64,000 bases of DNA from Nymphaea colorata (Eukaryota; Streptophyta; Magnoliopsida; Nymphaeales; Nymphaeaceae). The notes beneath the pieces are model-generated. The model did no database searches. It was not told the DNA's origin and was given only the letters and a program-made list of their open reading frames with translations. The translations under genes were made by a program, and so were the position numbers. The DNA is taken from positions 3,248,001 through 3,312,000 of the forward strand of contig NC_045147.1 of assembly GCF_008831285.2 (NCBI RefSeq). Direction: 5' to 3'. Below are positions 32,868-43,571 of the stretch, one piece after another. How positions within the stretch are numbered: the stretch's first letter is position 1; each line of letters opens with the position of its first letter.

Positions 32868-33812
32868 TCAAGATTGATTGATGAAGGAGACAATCTTCTC
32901 CATTAGATGCTTCGCCTTATTGGAGTGGGGAGCGAAGAAGTGGAAGGCATGGTTCTCTCCCTCAGTTTCCACAATCTCCGCAGCGCCACGCCATCCTCGC
33001 CGAACCAGCACCTCGTAGTACAAGCGACCGACGTTTCTCATCTTGTCCTTCTCGGCCACGCACACCAACACGCGGTCGCAAGCCAGCCGGTCAATTTCCG
33101 GCGCGCTTTGCGCCATGAAGTTGATAATGGGATCGTCCGGCAACGTGGTAGTCGGGCAGACGACCCTCCACAGCGGCTCGTCCTCCAACTTCGCTTCCGG
33201 CTCCGAGAAAGCCGGGTGCACCAGCACGAGCCCCACGAACCTCACCGGCAAGCCGCCCGCAGGCAGGGGCCCGAACGCTGGGGCGCCGCTAGCTGCCATC
33301 GCCATGTGGTGCGCGTGATTGGCTCCGGCACTCTCCCCGGCAAGGAAAAGCCGGTGGAAGTCGCCGTGCTCCGCTAGCCATGGCTCGGCTTCAGGCCCCG
33401 CTTCGGCTTGGCGCACTACCCACTGGAGGGCAGTCCAAGAGTCGTAGTGGCCGGCAGGGACGGGGTGCTCCGGTGCGAGGCGGTACTCGACGGACACGCC
33501 GACGGCTCGGGCCTCCGCAACAAGGGAGGCCACGTAAGGGTGGTGGCTCGAAAAGGCGGAGCCAATGCAGAAACCGCCACCGTGGAAGTAGACGACGATA
33601 GGGAGCTTGCCACTGGGCAGCGGATCAGGGAGGTAAAGGCGGACGGAGACGCCAGTTTCCGGGGCGATGACGACATCTTTGGAGGTGGCGCCGGCTTCAG
33701 GGTGGTGGCCGGAAGGGATGAATCCGATGGCTATGTATCGCTCGACAGTGCCGTCCTTGTAGACACGAAAGAAGGGAGGGTGCTCGGCCTCTATCTCCTT
33801 GCAAGGCTCCAT
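32868..33812 (-). CDS. Plant class-I carboxylesterase (CXE-c)
   Basis: Intronless, 314 residues from ATG at 33812 (MEPCKEIEAEHPPF). The FRVYKDGTVERY motif is near the N-terminus, HGGG at 77-80, nucleophile Ser161 in GESAG, Asp256 in VAEKDK, His288 in EGENHAFHF. All triad residues are present, so an active hydrolase is expected. The loop after VHPAF is short (SEPEAKLEDEPLW), as in CXE-b and unlike CXE-d and CXE-e. The coding sequence is strongly GC-rich compared with its flanks. Immediately upstream is a CT-rich leader, and at 120-193 bases before the ATG there is a perfect 37-bp tandem duplication. Substrate cannot be predicted; known relatives act on xenobiotic esters, tuliposides or isoflavanones. 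Confidence 0.93.
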   Translation of the reverse strand: MEPCKEIEAEHPPFFRVYKDGTVERYIAIGFIPSGHHPEAGATSKDVVIAPETGVSVRLYLPDPLPSGKLPIVVYFHGGGFCIGSAFSSHHPYVASLVAEARAVGVSVEYRLAPEHPVPAGHYDSWTALQWVVRQAEAGPEAEPWLAEHGDFHRLFLAGESAGANHAHHMAMAASGAPAFGPLPAGGLPVRFVGLVLVHPAFSEPEAKLEDEPLWRVVCPTTTLPDDPIINFMAQSAPEIDRLACDRVLVCVAEKDKMRNVGRLYYEVLVRRGWRGAAEIVETEGENHAFHFFAPHSNKAKHLMEKIVSFINQS

Positions 33813-33931
33813 CTCTCTCCCTCTTTCCCTCCCTCCCTCAACTCAGCAGCACCATTTCGTAAGCGGAGAAAGTATGGGCCAAGGTCCACATGATGTGTTA
33901 GGTCCACCGTCTTTTCTCAAGCCTGTCAGTC

Positions 33932-34005
33932 AAACTTAGCCGTTATTCAAAGAGCCTGTCAAGCAGAGAAACTTAGCCGTTATTCAAAGAGCCTGTCAAG
34001 CAGAG
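33932..34005. repeat. Perfect 37-bp tandem duplication upstream of CXE-c
   Basis: Two identical 37-bp units (AAACTTAGCCGTTATTCAAA...) at 33932-33968 and 33969-34005, followed directly by a (GA)n tract to about 34020. Position relative to the CXE-c start places it in the proximal promoter. Confidence 0.9.
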
Positions 34006-34020
34006 AGAGAGAGAGAGAGA

Positions 34021-36598
34021 ATTAAATTTAGAGAGAGAAAAAAGCATTGATATTTTATAATTTTGACTGATTATTACATGTATGAGTATTAAATAATTTG
34101 AAAATATGATAGTTCTAAGAAAAAATGGTTAGATTAAGTTAACCGTTATTTGGTAGAAAAAGAGAGTGCAATTTCTACAAGGTAGATAGAAAATGACTTC
34201 AAGTCACGTTGCACCAACCATTCAAAAACAAATTACCAACCCTCTCTCCTGCACCAGAACGTAATGCATCCGACACCCCAAATTAAAGGACTCTTGTAGC
34301 ACATGAGAACAATTAAATGTCGTATGAAAAACTGTAAGAAGTTATAACTATATTGAAAATAATGTAACACTAAAAGCTACTTTTATGTGTCAAGTTGTAA
34401 ATCAACTCAAATAAACGTACCACTGAAGATGGTAAGTCCCAGCCCACTCATTTTGCAAATTTTAGATCAAACAATCAAACGCTGGACATAATCACAATAG
34501 ATTCGCTAGAACAACAACTTTGTGTCCTTAGCATGTGCTCTAAAAATATATAAATGTTTTAACACAATGTTCTTTGTATCAAATGCCTTTGTGGCCAAAA
34601 TGAGTAGATTCTTAGTCCCTTTCATACTGCCCTTAAATAAAACCTCATTTCCATATGAACAAATCTAGTTTTTCATTGTCGCCAACATCATGCAGCAAGC
34701 AAGATTCGAGTCTTGGATGCATATATGGGAGGGCATGGGGGGTTTTTACATAAAAAAAGGTGGTTTCCTCCAAGTAAACATTAAAGAAAAAAGGTCGCTC
34801 TTAGCCTACAAAAATATGCTAAAAGAAAAGCTTTTTGGTGAAGGTTGTGTATATACGAAGTAAATACCGAAAATCTGTTCAGAAATCCATGTCGTGACTT
34901 CCTGACCTAGGCTAACTTGTCGAATTCGTCCACAAATTCCAAACCAATTTCTCAAATGGGTTCTTTTAATGCCCTCTAAATTAATCCGATTAAATTTTTA
35001 AAATGAGTAAGGGGTTGTTTTGTGTATCTAGAATTATGAAATTTTAGAATCAAATGCTTCAATTTTTTAAAAATTATAATTATTAAATAGATGGGGTATT
35101 TTGTTTCTCGAATTAGGAAACTGAAACCTGAAATTTTGAGTCCAATATTCCAGTTTGAGGAGGAACTGTGCTTATGAAATTTTCATTATTGAATCAAAGT
35201 TCCAAACCATCAAGCAGCCCTAATATAATGATTATGTACCAATTTATGGATTAAAATGGTTTAGAACAATATCATACACCCAAAACTTAAATTTCGAACC
35301 AAAATTTAATTAACAATAAATATGGTATAGATTGGAAAACCTTATTCACTATATGAAGAGTATGGTGTTCTTCAAAGCTCTACAAACATATTCTCCAAGA
35401 ACATAATGTTCTTTGTAATGAACACCCTCTATAGCTATGAGAATTGAAAACCAAACCCAGTCAAAAGACTAGGTTCCGACCTAGGCTGACTTGTCGAATT
35501 CATCAATAAATTCCAACCAATCTTTCTCAAACATGGCCAATTAAGACCGATCAAACTAAACTTAAAGTTGGGAACAAGATAATATAAGGGGAATTTATGA
35601 ATTTATAGCTATATAATGGTTAATTGTAGACATTACCACACAATCAAACCTCGAACCTTGATTCGAAGTTGAATTATCAAACCACAATCCCGAAGTAAAT
35701 TAAAATGCTCCAACTTGGATCTGCTCCAGTTTGCAAAACCTATATGCATCAATTAGAGTACTCGTGCTCGGCACATACTCAACATTGATCCGTCTTCCGT
35801 ATTTGGAAAAAATTAATTGTCCTTAATAAAATTCATTGGTAATGGGATTATTGACAGCGTCACTGGGTGCGTAGAAGGTGCTTAGTCGATTTGATTTTCA
35901 TAAGTTTTATCATCTTCCACCATAAATAGTAAGATCACAGGTGGATCACAGATATATTGTACTCCAAACAAGTTTTCATACAATATTCAGAATTATTTTT
36001 CTTTAAGTGTTAGTTGTTAATCTCCTACTCAACTCTCACCAGACCTGGAAAACCTCGAAAAGATAGAACAAAAAAAAAGTTTCGAAACTTTCGTTTAACA
36101 AGTGTCACCATCGTCAATGACTACACTGCAGATCCTTGTTCCATGGAGTTCCGCCATGCACGCCGGAGAAACTTCTTTAATGTTCTGAAGACATTCTCCT
36201 TGAAAATGGGTTTTAGTTCTCAATTGATAAAATCTTAGTTTTCCCAGTCCCCAATGAATTTCAGTTTTTTACAGCAAAGTTAAAAAGTATATAAACATCA
36301 AATGGGAGGCACAAAAAGTAAGGTAGTGCACAGGAAACTTTGTTTGTTATTAGACATGATGCTATGGAGACCAAACCATTCCATGCCCAAAAAAGAAAAC
36401 AGGAACAAGAAAGAAGAAGATCAGTTCCTCAAGAGAAGAATTCAAAGACGAAACACAAAATTATTCAATTCTGACACTCATGATAAGAACCAACACATGC
36501 ATTACAAAGCAACAATTCTGAAATGCAGAGTTCAGAGAATAATTGGGGCGAGAGACCATCGAGGAAGATGATCTCTGTTCCTTTCGTCTCCGTCCCTT
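34021..36598. other. Spacer between CXE-c and CXE-d
   Basis: AT-rich with no supported gene. A segment containing ACCTAGGCT.ACTTGTCGAAT occurs twice, at about 34906 and 35478, followed each time by a related AAATTCCAA..CAAT stretch. The spacer contains an ancient internal duplication. Confidence 0.5.
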
Positions 36599-37585
36599 TC
36601 AGTCGCGGTTTATGAAGGCGACGACGCGGTTCATGAGGGATTTGGCGTTGTCGCAGGTGGGCTTCATCAGATGGAAGACGTGGTCCTCATCGTCGTGCTG
36701 CTCGAACTCCACCACACCCTCCCACCCGCCCCTTCCGAGCAGCTCGTTGTACAGCCGCGCCCTGTCGCCCAAGTAGTCCACGCCGGCGGCGAATATCAGG
36801 ACGCGCCGGCAGCGGAGCTGCGAAAGTTCCGGCGCGCTGTCGGCCAAGAGGTGAACGAGCGGGTCGTCTGTCCCCGCGGCCGCCCCCGGGCAGGTGACGC
36901 GCCACAGCGCCGCCGATTCCTCCCTCTGCTTCGTCACGAACTCGTCGTCGACTGGCGTCCAGCCGGCGAAGTAAGGGTGGAACAGGATAAGGCCGGTGAT
37001 GCTCATGGGGAGGTTGTCGGCGGGAAGCGGGCCGATGACTGGGCAGCCGCTGGCGGCCATCGCAAGGTGGTGGGCGATGTTCCCGCCGGCGCTATCGCCG
37101 CCGAGGAAGATCTGGTCGAAGTCGCCGTGGTCTGCGAGCCAGGGCTCGCAGTGCGGCCCGCCGGAAGCCTGGCGAGCCACCCACTGGAGGGCAGCCCAAG
37201 AATCGAGGTGGGGAGTGGGTACGGGGTGCTCCGGCGCGAGGCGGTAGTCGACCGAGACGCCGATAACGCCAGCCTGCGCGGTGATGGCATTGAGAAAGGA
37301 GGTGTAGATGTCGGAGCGGGCGGACTCGATGCAGAAGCCGCCGCCGTGGATGTAGAAGAGGATGGGGAGCTTCTTACCAGGGGGAGGCGGTGGATGGGGG
37401 CGGAAAAGGCGTACGCACACGCCGGTTTCCGGCGAAATGACAACGTCCTTGGAGGCTACACCGCCGGAGTCCGGGTGTGGGGAGGGAGGGACGATCTTGG
37501 GAACGTGGATCTTCTCCACGCGGCCGTCCTTGTACACGCGAAGGAAGGGGAAGAGCTCGATGTCAATCTCCTTGGAGGCTTCCAT
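36599..37585 (-). CDS. Plant class-I carboxylesterase (CXE-d)
   Basis: Intronless, 328 residues from ATG at 37585 (MEASKEIDIELFPF). An in-frame ATG 51 bases upstream would add 17 residues that have no match in the paralogues, so the inner start is preferred. HGGG at 80-83, nucleophile Ser165 in GDSAGGN, Asp270 in AAGVDY, His302 in DDEDHVFHL. It shares with CXE-e an insertion of roughly ten residues after HPYFAGW (PVDDEFVTKQREESAALW). That loop lies over the active site in this family and may shape the substrate pocket. The proline run PHPPPPPG (63-70) precedes the HGGG strand. Expected cytosolic soluble esterase. Confidence 0.93.
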   Translation of the reverse strand: MEASKEIDIELFPFLRVYKDGRVEKIHVPKIVPPSPHPDSGGVASKDVVISPETGVCVRLFRPHPPPPPGKKLPILFYIHGGGFCIESARSDIYTSFLNAITAQAGVIGVSVDYRLAPEHPVPTPHLDSWAALQWVARQASGGPHCEPWLADHGDFDQIFLGGDSAGGNIAHHLAMAASGCPVIGPLPADNLPMSITGLILFHPYFAGWTPVDDEFVTKQREESAALWRVTCPGAAAGTDDPLVHLLADSAPELSQLRCRRVLIFAAGVDYLGDRARLYNELLGRGGWEGVVEFEQHDDEDHVFHLMKPTCDNAKSLMNRVVAFINRD

Positions 37586-37636
37586 CTTCTCCGTCGCTCT
37601 TGAAACTCGACAGAGAGAGAGGGCGGTATTGTTCAA

Positions 37637-38086
37637 TCCTTTTCTTGTCCATACTGGTTCATCTTGTTAAGATTCCCTGATTTCGGGTCGGGTTTAGGCT
37701 CAAACCAACCAAATTTGAAATTGAACTTGGATTTAGAAACATGGGTCGAACAGTTGGTTTGAGTTTGGATCGGAATTTAACCAGTTTAATTAACAACCGA
37801 TTTTTACATGTAAAGTGACGTCCATATGAATTTCTCAATTCACGTTCGCATCCGGGTTTAAATGTAAAAATGAATCTCCGAAACCAATAGAGTTCTGTTA
37901 ATGATCTTTAACTACTTTACCAAACATTACAACTGATTGAACTGGTAGGTGAGTTGCCATTTGGTTGAGGTCACTTTTCGCCCGTGGTTAGACTTGTTGG
38001 TAGGGTCGATGGGACTCATATGTTCCAAGAGAGAGAGAGCTCAAAAAAAGCAGAAGTACAATTATAAAAAGAATTAACAACTTATG

Positions 38087-38088
<2 letters not shown>
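37637..38088. other. Upstream region of CXE-d
   Basis: No TATA box could be fixed. The first 100 bases upstream are pyrimidine/GA-rich (minus strand), then AT-rich DNA. No gene. Confidence 0.4.
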
Positions 38089-38131
<43 letters not shown>

Positions 38132-38330
38132 CAATGGTGACTGATAGTTAAGTTGTTTATTCACGAGGACTGTCGTGATCAACGGTTGAGAGAAAAATAA
38201 GAAGAAAATTATATTAACTAAAAAGCACATTTTATATCTTGTTTTTTCTCAACCGTTCATCATGGTATATATATCACTTGGTATTCAAGTGATAGTTGAA
38301 GAGTTACGTGAACACCTAATTAGCTTAAAA
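38089..38330. mobile_element. Small (TA)n-bordered hairpin element
   Basis: A (TA)n tract at 38089-38127 is followed by AACGGTTGAGAGAAAAATAAG (about 38180) and its near inverted copy TTTTTTCTCAACCGTT (about 38244), then TATATATA and GTGAACACCT. The order of motifs resembles the arm of the palindrome at 22506-22997. No ORF. Confidence 0.45.
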
Positions 38331-38431
38331 ACCGGGCTAAAAGGGTCTGTCCTCTGAAATTATTAAAATGTTTTGAGTCTCATTCACATTGTTGGGGACG
38401 AAAATGTTTTGAGTACTTCATGGTTTGAGTG

Positions 38432-39078
38432 CTACATGGTTTGAAGCATTAGAAAAGCTGATCAAAAGGTGAACATATGGATGCAGTGCAAAATCTTAAG
38501 CAATTACATTGCACCCAAGTTCACACTCAAGACTATATGTTTCGAATACTAAAATATATGTTCTATTAAACAAAACTTCTTTTCATTTGTATAGTTTTCT
38601 AATTCATATGGTAAACGTTGTCAAGTCACAATATAAAAAAATGCTGAATGCTTGGAACTTGGAGGCAGGAAAGCTCCCTTTGCTTTTCTTGTGTTGTGGG
38701 GTAAGTTGGGGTTTAAAATGGCATGAAATAATGGAATGGCTCACTTCACTTTTTGTGCCACTCATGTTGGCCCTTTGGAAGACACACCTTTCATTTGGAG
38801 TACCAATTATCCCTACATTCTCAAGTGGCAAGGGGCAAAGAGAAACCTAACATGTCCGCCTACATCCTTTACATTTTCTATGCTTGTTCTACGTTTTACT
38901 CGAATGAGTGATCATAGTGGTCTGAAATTGAGGAAGGGACTCACCAAGTAGTAAGGTAGCCGACACAGGACTCATGACTACTGATCTATCTAGTAAATGA
39001 CAGTACTAAGCTCATAAATGTGACATCTCCGCTATATGATCTAGGAGCGCTAAGTACAAGGAGAATCATAAATTAACA
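38432..39078. repeat. Non-coding segmental duplication, copy 1
   Basis: Homologous over most of its length to 40266-41088. Shared words include TCAAAAGGTGAA, TTCACACTCAAGAC, CTTTCATTTGGAGTACCAA and AGAGAAACCTAA. Neither copy has an open frame that is conserved, so it is a non-coding or long-dead sequence. Confidence 0.75.
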
Positions 39079-40265
39079 AAGATATCCCCAACAGCCCCGA
39101 CCTCTGAAATATACCCATCAACTAAAGTGTCTCATTGCCATCCTTTGCAATGGAGAAGAATGAGAATGAAACTGAAGATTGGGCTCTCACCTGTCCGCCA
39201 ATCCGGCCAACAACACTCTGCTAGGGCGGAGCCACATGGTGGCAGTTGTGGGCAGTTGCCCACACCGGCCTCACAAAATTAGTTTAATATATATGTTAAT
39301 TTTTTGATATATTTGATTGTTATAAATATAAGTACCCCAATTAAAGGTGTTGAATAAGTGCCCACTCAAATTACGCAAATCCAACATATGTCCTTGGGGC
39401 AGCTCCACATGTAGATTCTAGCAAGGGCAATTAGACCAAGGCCTAAGCTCAAGTCTGCCGGCTTCTCTAAACATCTATCTTGATAGCAAAGTGCTTTGTC
39501 CCTGTTGAGACAACTTGCCCTGCTCAAAATGGCACTGACGTTTCACTCTCTATGCCTTTTTGTGGACAAGTTGGGCCATGATGTACATTTTCTCTCGACA
39601 AGTTGGACTTGCTTCCACGTATTCCCGCATTTACATGTCACAGGTAGCACACATTTGCGTCCTTTTCCTTGGGTGGCTGCTTCTTTTGTGGACAAATGGA
39701 TCCGTCCGTAGGTAATTGGTGCATCCATCAATCCATATAAATTTTATATACTTTTAACATGAATTCATCCCATATATGTTATTATATCAATAACATTAAT
39801 ATAATTCATATTAATATTTCATGCCAATAAGTTATGTTTCATGCTAGTAACTTATTGCGTCTTTATTTGTTTGTCCGAAATAAGAAAACCTGTAGTGCAC
39901 AAATTTTTGTGTGTCAGTATAATTAATAACTTGGTTACATGAACGTGATACAGTGAGGGCTAAAAGGAGTTGTCCTTTGGGGCTTTTTGAATCATTTTGA
40001 TTTTGAATTCATATTGGTTGTAGGCATGGCAAGTTAAGCCATCAGAGGCCTTGTCTGCGACACAGAAAGTGAAGCATGTGCTGGAAAGAAAATGATCAGT
40101 TCCACACAGAAGCTGGTCACATGCACAGGCCTGCCCACGATACAAAGGTGTACAGGCTTGTGTGCATGACACTTACCTTTAAAAGTGCACCAAGGGCATC
40201 CTAAAAGTGGGTCACATGTGAGGCATAAGAAGCTGCCTATGGTGCACCCCCTAGCCATCTCCCAT
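39079..40265. other. DNA between the two duplication copies
   Basis: Contains a probable degraded hAT-family MITE at about 39229-39420: a GGGCGGAGCCACATGG start, then the hairpin TGTGGGCAGTTGCCCACA at 39247-39264, ending near GGGGCAGCTCCACATG. The remainder is AT-rich and has no supported gene. Confidence 0.45.
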
Positions 40266-41088
40266 TCTACACTGTTTGAAGGTTTTAGAAAGCCCATCAA
40301 AAGGTGAAGTACATCTGGGTGTAGTGCACGTAGTGCAAAATCTTATGCATTTATACCGCATCCAGTTCACACTCAAGACGTATATTTGGAATCCTAAAAT
40401 GCATATTTATTTTAACTAATTAGATAAAGTGCTCTTTCATTTTGCATCTCTCTCAACAGGGTAAAATGTTGTAAAAATACTCGAACTAAGAGGTGCAAGA
40501 GGCTTTATTTGTCCTTGAGAGACATAGCATAGCTGGTCGGACTGGTCGTCCAATGAGAGCCTGATCATTAGTTCGATTCCTTTGAATGCTACTCATCTAG
40601 ACCACAAATGGTGGCAGTGCGACACTCTAGTTGATGCATGCATTATGCTTCCACCCAAGTCTAAAAGTGGGGTTCTTCTCATAGTTTCTGCTCACCCAAA
40701 AACATCCCTTTTGCTTTTCAAGTGAAGGTTGTGGGATGAGAGGGTTTAAAATGGCACCAAAATAATGGAAATTACTGATCACTTCACTTTTTTTGGCCAC
40801 TCTCGCTCGCCATTTGGAAGACATACCTTTCATTTGGAGTACCAACATCCCCACACCCTTTTAAGTGGTAAGAGAAACCTAATTTGTTCACCTACCTCCT
40901 TTCACTTTTCTCCCATATTCTAGCTAGTTCACTACTCTGAAAAGGAAGGACGGGAGTTACCAAGAAGCAAGCCATCTAAAACAGGATTTAAAGCTGTTGA
41001 TCTAGCAATTGTAAGAAGTGAGTTAAAAACATGTTACCTCCCTACTGCATGATCTAGAACATCTAAGTAAATTATGAGTGACAAATTA
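40266..41088. repeat. Non-coding segmental duplication, copy 2, with SINE-like insertion
   Basis: Same order of conserved words as 38432-39078. It is about 180 bp longer because of extra sequence around 40500-40640 that has no counterpart in copy 1 and carries Pol III box A and box B motifs. Confidence 0.75.
40511..40640 (+). mobile_element. Probable tRNA-derived SINE
   Basis: TAGCATAGCTGG at 40525-40536 fits the Pol III A box TRGYNNARNNGG at every position. AGTTCGATTCC at 40570-40580 fits the B box GGTTCGANTCC at ten of eleven. The 33-base spacing is tRNA-like. The segment is absent from the otherwise homologous copy 1. The ends and any target duplication are not resolved. Confidence 0.5.
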
Positions 41089-42158
41089 GTGGAATACATA
41101 CATACATACATGTATGCATATATCTATATATATATTGTTGTTATGGAGACTTTCACAAGGGGAATCCAGTAAGAGCAGGAGAGGAAACAAAAAGGATCTT
41201 TTCCTTTTACATGTGGGCCTTGGTTCTCTTTTTTACACACTTAAAAGTTGGGCATTGCTAGGTAGGACCCAATACTGAAAATTACCAGCTTCAAGAATGT
41301 GTATTTATGGTTCAGTCTATAGATCAAAGCATCCCCTTGCATTTTCTGTTGGTCGCCTTTTGAAATGTTCAACCTTATTGGAAGGTGGCCTGTTAATTAA
41401 TCGATACGACATGAGTTGAAGGAAATCAATCACAAGAGTGTTTTTGGAGCGAGCAAGAGGCTAACAAACCATTGCCTAGAAAAAAAAGCTCAAAGGCTCC
41501 CCCATTCACCTTGTCTTTGGGGTTCTGGGCTGCGTCGATATCAGTGATGACAATGTTGCCTCCTTCACACAAGATATGATTAAGGCTTTCAATTTGGTGA
41601 AGCCACCGGTCATTGATTTGGACAAATCAATGGGAATTGAAAAAATAAATTTAAATTTTATTTTTTGGAAATATTAAATGAAAAATATTTAAAGATAACA
41701 AAAACAAGTAAATTAAACATTTATAAACATTGAAAACCGTCATTGTTGCGCTCTTGAATTGGACATGAAATTGAATGTAATTTGCAACCGATTGGATTTG
41801 ATCAGCCGATTGAATTCAACTGGGATTCACTCTTGCAAATCGGTGTGTTTTTTGTGAGAAGGTTGAGCAGCCTGCTTTGCTGAAACATATTGGAGATTAT
41901 TGGAGAGAACAGGTTTAACTACATTTGTTCATCTTGCCACGGCTTTCACCTGTTCTTAGGAACAGAGAAACAGCATATCCAAAGCATTTGGAAAGAGATC
42001 ACTGTATTTAAACAATAGTTCATATAACAGGTGTTCTAAGAACACCATTCAAGAGATATAAGATGTGATTATCACAACATCATTTCAGTTTATTGCAAAC
42101 GGGCAGAGGGCAGTTGGGGTTTCCTTCCTTTTCTTCCATCGAGCCAAGCCATTGGGAG
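41089..42158. other. Intergenic DNA with a gene-like fragment
   Basis: A minus-strand frame across about 41480-41640 is open without stops and reads a plausible protein piece (ESLNHILCEGGNIVITDI), but no start or flanking exon is visible and I do not recognise the family. It may be a captured or decayed exon. The rest is AT-rich. Confidence 0.35.
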
Positions 42159-42612
42159 TAGGGATGTCAATATTTCTGATTTGAATCGGACATCTGATCG
42201 AACCGATCCGAAAAAATCGGATACAGAACAAAATTTAATATCCGATTACGAAATTGAATCAGATTCAGATTTAATAAATGGCATCTGATTGGATTCGGAT
42301 ATACATAAATATCCGATCGGATTCGATACAGATTCAGATCAGATTCATTTTTAGACAAATATCCTATATCTAATGCTACTAAATTTTGAAAATTGGCAAA
42401 ATCTAGTTCAAAATTCAGATTCAGATTCAGATTCAGATTCAGATTCAGATTCAAATATAAATATAAAAATCAGATTCGGATCAGATTTAGATTTGGATAT
42501 GACTTTTTTTTATGCGAATTCAAATCAGAATTCGAATCCAAATATGTGAATATTCGAAAAATATATGATTAAGGATATATCCAAACCGAATCCAATCCGT
42601 TGACATCCCTAG
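42159..42612. mobile_element. TIR-MITE, TAGGGATGTCAA family, best copy
   Basis: 454 bp bounded by TAGGGATGTCAA (42159-42170) and its inverse TTGACATCCCTA (42600-42611). TTGGGAG flanks both sides (42152-42158, 42613-42619), a likely target duplication. The inside is dominated by GATTCAGATTCAGATT-type words (a (TCAGAT)n run at about 42415-42450). No real ORF; the NLNLNL-rich frame is the repeat read through. Confidence 0.75.
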
Positions 42613-43369
42613 TTGGGAGCAAAAGGCGAAACTTCCACATTGAACCTCCAGTATCCTGATTTGTTTAAACATGAAATATTCACTAAAATTGTAGTCCTTT
42701 TTTTTTTCAAGAACTTGAAAAATCCACCCTTTGGAAAGGAAAAGAAGAAGGAAAAAAGAGTGTAGTTTATATTTGTATAATTATTGTTAGTACTTGGCAA
42801 TTTGAGGAGAGGTTGAAATTGTTCATCTTTCTTCATATCCCTTGGGTCCAAGGATGTTTTGGGGCATGGTCAGGAAGCAAGACATCCATCAGCTAGAATA
42901 AAGCACATTCACCATTGCAGTTCAAAAAAGTATTGTTCAAGGGAATTCAATTGACAACCAGACATATACCTGTGCATCGACTCAACCAGCGCTGCTACGC
43001 CCACTTGGGGCTATTGTTACTTACTTTATAAAAACAAAAAAACAAACAAACATGCAGACATCAAAGTTATTGCACTCAATAGCTGAAGACTTCTTTTTTT
43101 TTCCAATGAAATGATTATTGGATTATGATATGCACGGCTTTGGACTTGATATGAATCTTTCAAACAAGATCTTCAAACTTTAACTTGGTCAACAACCGGA
43201 TTTGGATTTGATGTACGGTTTAAAGTCTATTAATTAATTTGGATCATGCCGCTAGTCGATTTGGATCTGCTGGATATCCTGCTCTGTCGGGAGCTATATG
43301 CAAAAATTAAACTTCAGCAGGACATGTGCAAACACACCCTAATGGTTTTGTGTAATGAGGTTAGAATAC
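42613..43369. other. Intergenic DNA
   Basis: No gene supported. 43150-43330 has scattered GGATTTGGATTTGAT words like the MITE family but no left terminus. Confidence 0.4.
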
Positions 43370-43571
43370 TGATTTAAAAAAAAAAAAAAATCAGATAACA
43401 ATTATAATGAGTTGAGATTTTCACCAAATTTCAGTCTGATATTTCAGATTTGGATTAAGTTATAATGTTGCATTGCAAATGTAAACCTGATTAGCACTTC
43501 ATCTAAATTTCTTCACCGGATCTGATTCAATGGATCAGTGATCAGATGTATTTGACCCATTGACATCCCTA
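43370..43571. mobile_element. Truncated copy of the TAGGGATGTCAA family
   Basis: The right terminus TTGACATCCCTA at 43560-43571 is intact and preceded by GATCTGATTCAATGGATCAG-type sequence. No left terminus is found. Confidence 0.5.

Noticed and set aside
34681-34760. Second SINE suggested by GATTCGAGTCTTGG
   Set aside because: Only a B-box-like word is present, with no A box at the right distance.
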